From contig CM034395.1 in assembly GCA_019925095.2 (NCBI GenBank), positions 15,360,213-15,424,212 on the forward strand: a stretch of 64,000 nt of DNA, given 5' to 3'. Below, in pieces: positions 56,028 through 64,000 of this stretch. Under the pieces are notes generated by a model, which was given only the letters and a program-made list of their open reading frames with translations, did no database searches and was not told where the DNA came from. The position numbers and the translations under genes were made by a program. The DNA is from Dendrolimus kikuchii. Lineage: Eukaryota; Arthropoda; Insecta; Lepidoptera; Lasiocampidae. Positions within the stretch are counted from its first letter, which is position 1. Every line of letters begins with the position of its first letter.

Positions 56028-56190
56028 TAATTTTATAAAGGGAAAAGATTTGTATTTTGTATGTTTGTAACGAATAAACTCAAGAACTCCTGATCCGATT
56101 TCAAAAATTCTTTCACCTTTACGCTATCCCTGAGTAACATAGGCTATATTTAATTTAAATAATCGGAATCTAAATTTTTTTCACGCTCAG
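56028..56190 (+). mobile_element. Helitron-like family F, 5' fragment
   Basis: 'tctatactaattttataaag' start, then 'tgtaacgaataaactcaagaac' and 'gatttcaaaaattctttcacc', as in 6905-7000. The 3' end is lost. Confidence 0.55.
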
Positions 56191-56319
56191 ACGCCGAACG
56201 TCACGAAGCTCTTCTTCCTCAGCGTTTATGCTGCACGTCGCATTTTAAAGGACGCGAAGCTGACACCGTACTGGACCCAGGCGTTAATAGGACACGAAGG
56301 GTTCGCGGCATACCTGTAT

Positions 56320-56632
56320 TTTTTTTTATTGCAGGAGTTCAGCAGACAGGCAGAGGGCCCACTTGATGGAAAGCGGTTACCATCGCCTATGGACATTTGC
56401 AACACCAAAGGTGCTACAAATGCGCTGCTGCTCTCTTAGGGGAGACTGGAACCTGGTCACTAATGCCGAAATGCAACTCAAGGTTGTTATGGCGACATAT
56501 TTTAGACCAGGGGTGGTAGCCATCCAGTCGGGCAAATGCCCTACCACCTGGCTGCGGGTTGTTTTGTCGCCTCTTACGACAGGCCGCCCGGCCGCAGGAA
56601 ATTGTATTCTTTCTCCCTTCCTGCACGGATAA
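56320..56632 (-). repeat. Short poly-A retroposon, family C, full-length, minus strand
   Basis: T-run at 56321-56329 to 'cctgcacggata' at 56632. Inverted relative to the copy at 56878-57204. Confidence 0.8.
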
Positions 56633-56721
56633 AATAATATAGATTAATATAGATTCTCAAGAGTAGCCTACGAGAGAATGAGATAAATATAGAGTATCAG
56701 TAGTACTAGATTAAGGATAAT

Positions 56722-56773
56722 AATATTTTGCATTAAAATATAAACATTATTTTATATTTTAATGCAAAATATT
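56722..56773. repeat. Perfect 23-bp inverted repeat
   Basis: Arms 56722-56744 and 56751-56773 with a 6-bp loop (cattat). Lies midway between two head-to-head family C copies. Confidence 0.95.
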
Positions 56774-56877
56774 ACATTTCATATATTACGACACATATTA
56801 TTCAGATTCCATTTTTTCACTTTGAACAAATTACACGAGAGACTTATGATAACTAAAATATGAAACAAATCTATTTC

Positions 56878-57204
56878 TATCCGTGCAGGAACGGAGAAAG
56901 AATACAATTTCCTGCGGCCCGGCGGCCTGTCGTAAGAGGCGACTAAACAACCCACAGCCAGGTGGTAGAGTATTTGCTCGACTGGATGGCGACCACCCCT
57001 GGTCTAGAGTATGCCGCCATAACAATCTTGTATTGTGTTCCGGCATTAGTGACCAGGTTCCAGTCTCCTTTAAGAGAGCAGCAGCGCATTTGTAGCACCT
57101 TTGGTGTTGCAAATGTCCATAGGCGATGGTAACCGCATTCCACTAAGTGGGCCGTCTGCCTGTCTGCTGAACTCCTGCAATAAAAAAAAAAAAAAAAAAA
57201 AAAA
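56878..57204 (+). repeat. Short poly-A retroposon, family C, best full-length copy
   Basis: Head 'tatccgtgcaggaacggag', then 'ggcctgtcgtaagaggcgac', 'ccaggtggtag', 'gaccaggttccagtctcc', 'ggtgttgcaaatgtccat', 'ggcgatggtaaccgc', and a poly-A tail at 57179-57204. Copies share both ends, so it behaves as a SINE of ~300 bp. The last ~90 bp resemble the 3' end of CR1-type lepidopteran LINEs, which probably supply the replication machinery. No clear tRNA-like A and B boxes at proper spacing. Confidence 0.7.
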
Positions 57205-57658
57205 CAAATGCTCTAGTTTTAATTTGATTTATGAACTTCAAAATATTTCCAACTCTATTTTTATGACCATAGTGTTTAAATGATTTAATAAATGTATCTT
57301 TTTAGTTCGCTTTTTTTCGTTTCATCGAGTTTCAAATCACAACGGTTCTAAAAAGTTTCACTTCAAAGTAAAGATTTTAAGGAAAAGTTTAAATATATGT
57401 TCAAGTATATTAAAGTACCTACAGGATTAACTTGCCAAATTCGAAGAAACGCAATGGGCAGACCACGACATGACGATTTGATAAGGTTCCCGTATTTAGC
57501 TACGGAACTCCAAAATGGCTTCAAAATGGCTACGGAACTCCGAAAACTTATTGTCATAAAAATATTTAGTTATATCGATTAAACATATGAACGTCAATCG
57601 GAAACCTACCTTAAGGTCAGTGTGATTCTAAGACTGTAGTAAACTCTGATATGAGTAT
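57205..57658. other. AT-rich stretch, nothing identified
   Basis: Contains the tandem phrase 'tggctacggaactcc' near 57513-57541 but no gene. Confidence 0.4.
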
Positions 57659-57667
57659 AGTCTAAAT

Positions 57668-57902
57668 TGACGGCTGCTGTGGTTGACCGGGCTAAGCCTT
57701 TGCCGGCCTTTCTCACTGCTACGTAGAGACTCCGGGTTCGATTCCTGGCATGGCAAATTTTGGAAAATAATTTTCTCCGTTATTTGCTATGGTCTGGGTG
57801 TCTGAGATCAGCCCCAGAGTAGTCCGTGTATTACTCATAACACAAGCATAACTTGCTTAATTAGGCAATATAAAATGTGTGTTTGTCTGCCGATTTAAAA
57901 AA
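57668..57902 (+). repeat. tRNA-derived SINE, family B, with 9-bp TSD
   Basis: agtctaaat flanks it at 57659-57667 and 57903-57911. The head has a B box GGTTCGATTCC near 57737-57747 and an A-box-like 'tgtggttgaccgggctaag'. The body ends 'gcttaattaggcaat..gtctgcc' with a short A tail. Related copies at 28396-28605 and 55120-55310. Confidence 0.85.
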
Positions 57903-57911
57903 AGTCTAAAT

Positions 57912-59270
57912 ATATATAAACTCACTGACTTCAAAAATCATGCTATTGCGATGGCTTTGGGTAGCAATTTCATACACTTTTGATACCTGTTACTTACCAA
58001 AGGCAATTCAAGTTTCATAGCCACTCGTTATTACGGTAATGGACTAAACAAAAAAAAATCAAACCTTAATTATAACTATGATTTAGATCAAGTGTTCACA
58101 GGCTCTTGTAATAATAGTAAGGTAAGCCTCATGCTTATATGCTATTTATAAAAAGTAACATACATGGCGTAGATAAATCAAAGAACGCAATGGCCATGAC
58201 CGTTTCGTCAACTATCTGTTGACATTTCTGTATAAAAATGACCTTAAATGAACAGAAGGTCAACTTTACGCGCAAATAAAAACAAAAACAGACTGGTGCA
58301 TACTAAATAAATCTGCACAAAAGTCGGTTGATTAAAATAGTGATTATATATAAATGTAATAGTAATTTTATAAATAAACAATATTAAAATTACCCTCCGA
58401 TTTTTATGTACGCAACCAAATATAATTTATAATTTAAAAAAACTGCGGTCGGGGGATCTCCGTCAGACAAGAGGTTCCCTACTATGTTCTAATTTCAAAA
58501 CACTGCAAGTTACACTGATGGATATTATTTTAGATGATATTGCATAGCATTAAAAGTTGAAATTGTATAATAAAAATTACGTTAAAGGTCGCCTGGAGGG
58601 AATATGATGCTTTTTCCTTACGTGACAATCTCTGCCAGTTCACCACAAAGTATATTAATATAATAGGAGACAGTTGACTCTTGTAAGCTGCGTATAAATA
58701 CTTCGTATCAAAAATTGTTTATCATTCCTAATGTAACGAAAAGAGACTGAACTTTGATGCTAATTGGATTGGCGCGCAGTAGTCATGGGATATTTAAATA
58801 CTATACATCCGGTTGTACTATACATATAACAAAATTAAACCATGTCCAATGGTAATTATTACTGCCCATAATGTGACATCAAAGAGATGCTGGTAAACAA
58901 TACATTTCATTTATTACTGTTTACTGACTATAAGCATCCTATAACGATCGGCTCCGTTATCGATATTACCTCCGCAACACGTGTATTTCAAGTCTCACGT
59001 GGCTTCTGCGCATGTCACACTGCTATAACGTTTTACCATGTTTGAAGTAATTGAAGGTTTGAAAAACTCAACAACACATACGGTACGCTATAGGAATAGT
59101 GAAAAAATCAGAATAAACAACCGTTCATATAAATCGTCAAGAATTAAAGTCTTCAAAAAACTGAGCAAACAGGAGTTTTATCTCGAATAAGCATAATTAC
59201 CAACCAGTAAATAAAACTGATGTCAGTATGTGATTTCAAAATAAATGCCACATACTAAATAAATGCTACT
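57912..59270. other. AT-rich stretch, nothing identified
   Basis: No frame above chance and no repeat matched. Confidence 0.4.
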
Positions 59271-59729
59271 ATTTAGAGCAGGGATTCCCAAACCATTTTG
59301 GCCAAGAGAACCTTTTTCCAAAGTGAACTGATACCTCAGACCCGCATAGCCAAATTACTTTAGTTGGCTAAGTGTTGATCACTTAACCAACTAAACTTGT
59401 CATTATTCTCTCATTAAAATTTTACAAAATAAATAGGCATAAAATTCAGTAAATATAAGAGTAATTAATAAATTAGTAATAGAAATTGCGTAAAATACTT
59501 AAGTAAGTAATACTTTTTTGGAAAAAACGCATATTTGGACACGTAACACGACTTATATAATATAGTATCTTTAAAGTTTCAAATAAGAATTTGTGTTAAT
59601 TAATAGGTTTCGATTTTTAGACCTCGTCAACCCCCAAAACAGTTTTCGTTTATGTGGACCCCTGGGAAACTGATTTCGACTCCAGGAGGTCGACCGATAT
59701 CGACTACTTTGGGAATCCCTGATTTAGAC
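59271..59729. mobile_element. hAT-like non-autonomous element
   Basis: TIRs CAGGGATTCCCAAA (from 59279) and TTTGGGAATCCCTG (to 59721), flanked by atttagag / atttagac (8 bp, one mismatch). 443 bp, no transposase. CAGGG..CCCTG ends and an 8-bp TSD are typical of hAT. Confidence 0.85.
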
Positions 59730-61129
59730 AATGCCTAATCATAAATAATGGTTTTTTTACATTTTTTGTCTATGTCTGAAAGGTTGCCTCGAATAATATC
59801 AGAAACACTTTAACACGTTAAAAAATATTGGGATGGGAATTTTATCTTAAATATCCGTGTATGTTTCATTTCGATATCTTGCAGGGACCAAAAGACGAAT
59901 ACAAAGACAATCTTCCATGAACGTAGTGGCGGGCGTAGTTATTATTTAATATTATCAAATATTCCATCTTATGTTTTGATACATAGGTATTATAATTCAT
60001 GCAACATTCTTTCATTAATAAATTTAATATTCGAACAAAATATATTAAATACTATTAAAATTAAAATTGTCTACAACTAGTAGATAAACAAAAAATTAGA
60101 TCCAGCTTCTATGTGACTACTATATTACCCAAGTTACAAAGACACCTCTGCACCCTGTCTTCGCTTGCGTTAGTCCTGGAGTTAAGATTAGGATTATTGA
60201 TTTGAAATGCGTTTTAAAATTGCGTCGTTTTAGTTCTCTTATTTTCTGTATTCTAAGTAGAAGCTATTATTGAACTAACCTCAACTATTGTATTGTACGT
60301 TTGCCTTATTGTGTAATTGTACATTTATGATGAAAAACGATAAAGGCTTAAATCGTCATCATTTGAATTTCCTGATAAGAAAGGATTTTTAATACGTTTT
60401 AGCCAGAGAGACTAATACTTATAAAACGGTAAGTGCGTGTCAGACCATGCGCATGGAAGGGTTTCGTTGAGGCAACAAACGTTCGCTGTTTTTGACACTT
60501 GGTTGCGTAGCCTTAAAGAAATTTAATAGAACATAACCCCACATCCTAAAATTATGTTAACCTTAATTTTATTTAGAATTTTTCATACAACACAGTTCTA
60601 AAGTTAGAGAGAGCGGACAAATTTTAACCGACAATGACTTAAGATTAGACTAATAATACGTGGCCTATACACAACTGTGTACACTGAAAAATAATTAATA
60701 ACCCATATATATATAATTCATCCGTCCTTAATTTATGTCATTTTCACGATTTCACTACACCATAGTGTGAGCGCATGTATGATGTAATACACCTTCATGA
60801 AAACTTCATCTTTATAGACCTAGTAATTTTTCAGAATAATGTCTGAAATACAAATAAATATAGGGGGAGCCGGGCACAAGGATATATAGACACAATCGGA
60901 CAGACAAAGGGACAGACGGACCTGTCGTTGTTATAAGTAATCCGTTTTTACTAAAATCAACCCAAGAGACAGAAATTAAATCGTCCACTCGATTATCGGG
61001 CTCTGAGTGTGGTAGTTAGTATTGCAATAAACATTATAAGATAAGTTATGAAGATGCCAATACTGTACATATTCATTAGGATTTTTTTCACTAAGCTATT
61101 ATAATAAATACAAATAAGCGTCGCCATAC
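59730..61129. other. AT-rich stretch, nothing identified
   Basis: Short phrases 'gacagacaaagggacagacgg' near 60900 only. Confidence 0.4.
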
Positions 61130-61215
61130 AGCGCGGTAATGCAGCCAGCCTTCTGGGCACGCTCCCATCTGGCAATTATTTGTTACACAGTCTATAATAA
61201 CTTATACTATTTATA
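61130..61215 (+). repeat. LINE-derived 3' region, family E, fragment
   Basis: 'gcagccagccttctgggcacgctcccat' type match to 6600-6650. Confidence 0.45.
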
Positions 61216-62395
61216 ACTTAATTTATTTTTAGTTTTTAAATGCCAATACTTAAAAACCAAAAATTCGAAGATCCTCCTCAGAGGTCACTTACCTGCTTGG
61301 ACGCTCCGACGCTGGTCATGGTCGCAACAAGACCTCGTCCGTTTACTCCTCAAATTCAAGTCAAAAACTCCGAGCGAACTGACTTACATGAAAATGTTGT
61401 TCGTAATTTGATTGCAGTATTTTTTAGAAAAGAAAAGTTTCCACGTAGAATCAAGAAGACCAGATAGTCTGTATCTATGCGTAAAGTATTTTTATTATCA
61501 GAAACATGCCTAATTGATGACGTTCTTATTGATCATGAAATTACTTATAAAAAATATTATTAATATTATAATCCCACAATGCTATCATCTATTTGCAGAA
61601 CTTCATGTTTAACTTTACATAGATCTAAACATACCGGTAAGATAAGCAAGAAATCATATAAGCGGGCACGATATATCCACTTTTGGAGAATCGCTTGAAA
61701 AATTAACACTTGAATAGATATACTAGTTGATGCAAGTCAGTTCCACTTTATTTAGATTCTTGTCATATTTGTAATACGAATCTGCGGAAGCGGCCGTTTT
61801 AGTTCCCAAGGCTCCACAATATTTTGACACTTAATATTCGTAATACGAATCTACAATCTATCTATTTTAAAGTATTGTTTAGATAGTCTTGGAAGATAAG
61901 TGTTGACAGATATTTTATAATTTAATAATAAAACCTTTTTGAAAGTCTTCGGGTAGTTTATTTTTTATTTAAATCCGTCTCTCATACAATTGTTCATTTA
62001 TATCGAGAACAATAAAGGAAGCATTTATTTATTATGTTTATGTTTATGCACGATGTACAAACACGCAGACTGGAAAAATACCAATTCTTTCGTCAGAATC
62101 AGATCTTCCGCGTGTACTTTGTATTAAATATAAACTAAGAAATACAAAAAAACTGTGTTTTTTTTCAATATGTAACATGATATTATCATGTCTCTGCTGA
62201 CATGATAATAGTATTGTTGGTTCTCCTTTTTTAATATCGTTTCGCACGTTTGTGGATCTAGACAATGTCAACTATTAGTATTTACATATTCAAATTTTAA
62301 AGTCATAGGCACCAGCCGATTACCGAATCCATATAAGGGCCAAGTGATCGATTTTGGCTGCTAACCAATATTACTAAGGAGATAAATTGTATCGT
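61216..62395. other. Mostly AT-rich stretch with a weak ORF
   Basis: The plus frame at 61240-61467 (75 codons) is basic and Pro-rich at the start. No domain recognised. Confidence 0.3.
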
Positions 62396-62398
62396 GAG

Positions 62399-62570
62399 GA
62401 CGTTAATCATTGCGTTCGGAGCGTTCTCTCCGACGCCCAGGGTCCGCTTTCCTACTTTTTCTTCTCCAATACGCGCGGTCTTCGGCATCCATAGTTTTGA
62501 AACGACTGGTACGCATGTCATCCTATCCAACATTAAGCCAGCATTGATTGGGCCTTCCCCTTCGACCGGG
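62399..62570 (-). pseudogene. LINE reverse transcriptase C-terminal fragment, minus strand
   Basis: One minus frame reads 'RRGRPNQCWL', a stop, then 'MDAEDRAYWRRKSRKADPG'. The basic Gly-Arg-Pro-x-x-x-Trp segment followed by Asp-Arg-x-x-Trp-Arg..Arg-Lys-Ala-Asp-Pro is a familiar C-terminal pattern of insect non-LTR elements. It is a different lineage from the element at 23556. One in-frame stop, no other domains. Confidence 0.65.
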
Positions 62571-62585
62571 ACCCGGCGGAGGTGA

Positions 62586-63284
62586 CATGACTAGATTTAT
62601 TCCCCACATAATAAAAACTAGTCTCCCTAAAACGTAAAACATTTGAGGACGAACATAAATCAGTGTTTCAGCTTTAATCATAACCATCTCGAAATGGTTT
62701 CAGCTTTAGTCATGACGAGGGTAAATTAAGAAAATATATTATGAGTACATTGAGAAGCAGATATTTAATACAAGTAAGCAGAAATTAATATAAGATATAT
62801 CGAGTAAGTATAATATATGAGGCTAACTAGACTCGTCACCGCGTAGACCCCTAGACCATTGAGGCCGTAAAACAGATGAGATCTTACAAACGGATCCTAC
62901 TGACTAGGACCAATTTACTATAGCTTACATGTAAATAATTAATTAAAACACGAAACTACTACACTACTGACTCTATCAAAATCGGGATATGAATTTAAAA
63001 AGCAAGCAAGGTAGAACTTGTAATTTGACTATTATCACTGATTCATAGACAAATGTTCACTCAGTTGAATAATCCGTGGAAAAAAACAACATCGCGTTAA
63101 TTCATGCACCGTTCCCGTGATACAGACGTCAGTGTAATAATATTATACGTGCGTCGCAAGATAATATATTCGTACGGACCGCAGACATCGAAATACAAGT
63201 AACCTTGAATTCGACATCGATGTATATGAAAGTTTGTGACAAGCTAACTTATTGTTCAAATACCAGCAGAGCCGTGTCAAAGCC
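62586..63284. other. AT-rich stretch, nothing identified
   Basis: No supported feature. Confidence 0.4.
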
Positions 63285-63740
63285 CGATAGTAATTAGTAA
63301 GAAAGGCGCCAAAGTAGGGCTGCCACCTTTTTTATCAAGGTGAATCCCTCTGCGGATACCCCACTGCTCGAGGACATGACAGTGGGACACTGTGGGACTC
63401 GCCGGGTGCTCCGCCGGAATACTTACTAAACATTAGGTTGTTCTTCACGTTGGTATATGCCAGGGCTACAGGAAACAATACCGGCCTATGCCGCAGCCCT
63501 AGCTGACGTCGGCTTAACCCTGTCTACGAGCAAGCCTCTCCTTGGCGCGGGGGAAGGTTGGTTATCTCCACCCCCCCCCCCCCCTCCTCGTCAACTCCAA
63601 TACCATTTGAATTCAGAGCGAGCAGAACACCTCAGCGAGTGACGGTTAAGTAGTCCCCGTGAATCATCAGCCGCGACCAGGCGTCTTTGCCGGAAGGTCG
63701 TTCGACGCTCACCCTACCTAGCTCCCATTTTTCCTAAACA
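63285..63740. repeat. GC-rich retroelement-like patch, unclassified
   Basis: 'agggctgccacc', 'gataccccactgctcgagg', 'cagtgggacactgtgggactcgccgggtg' and 'atgccagggctac' are phrases met in dispersed lepidopteran repeats. A homopolymer of about 14 C lies near 63571-63584. The 61-codon frame at 63457-63642 has no recognisable domain. Confidence 0.35.
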
Positions 63741-63894
63741 CCTCCCAGTGCCAAATCTTGGATGTTTCCTACAGTAATCAGCAAATGTCTAACTGATTAT
63801 TTTGTCGTTTTATATTAGGAATATAAATATCCTAAAAGCCATGTCTTTGTTGTATTGTCATTATTAATTGATTGTATAAAATTGCACTTAAGCG

Positions 63895-63970
63895 TTACAT
63901 TGGGTTTATGTAGAAAAGATCGCTCTTTAACGATAAGACCGCCCTTTGTGCACAATTAGATAAGTGTAAG
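63895..63970 (+). repeat. LINE 3' end, family G, copy 2
   Basis: 'aaaagatcgctctttaacgataagaccgccctttgtgcac' type sequence; its first part pairs with 7920-7945. Confidence 0.45.
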
Positions 63971-64000
63971 TTCATTATCTATTCGTGTATAATACAAAAA

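Overview
The window reads as gene-poor, AT-rich insect nuclear DNA, most likely from a moth or butterfly. The case for Lepidoptera rests on the repeats: Helitron-like elements with ...CTAG|T ends after a GC-rich hairpin, non-LTR retrotransposon tails ending in (TATG)n, tRNA-derived SINEs, a short poly-A retroposon present about nine times, and Penelope-like fragments. No host gene could be recognised. The only hints of host exons are short GC-rich islands (near 113-208, 23.1-23.35, 24.5-24.64, 43.87-44.13 and 44.7-44.9 kb), all low confidence. The species was not identified.

Layout. 0-8 kb: a possible exon at the left edge, LINE tails, an 81-bp retroposed tail with a 15-bp target-site duplication (TSD), and a Penelope-like element with two ~309-bp inverted arms inserted in a palindromic MITE. 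9-20 kb: a cluster of one Helitron-like family whose members carry a 9-bp minisatellite at the same internal site. A complete Ty1/copia-type element (14275-18906, identical 165-bp LTRs, 5-bp TSD) sits inside one of them. 20-38 kb: scattered SINEs, three long (TA)n tracts, an RTE-like LINE copy with a 15-bp TSD, a LINE ORF split by a SINE, and a hAT-like MITE. 38.5-39.9 kb: a full-length Helitron-like copy with a 153-bp LINE fragment inserted in it. 40-64 kb: mostly unassigned AT-rich sequence with further Penelope tails, an inverted pair of short retroposons around a perfect 23-bp palindrome, a second hAT-like element and LINE 3' fragments.

The only long protein-coding content is the copia element: Gag, protease, integrase, reverse transcriptase and RNase H in that order. 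It is interrupted by two frame breaks, so it does not encode one continuous polyprotein as read. LINE and Penelope pieces encode only C-terminal fragments. The long open frames over the 9-bp arrays are artefacts of a repeat unit divisible by three.

I found no new multi-gene system. The least ordinary structures are the Helitron-like family with two different 9-bp arrays at one site, the inverted Penelope repeat with a possible decayed hammerhead motif, and several nested insertions whose boundaries and TSDs can be read directly. Family names come from recognised motifs, not from database searches.
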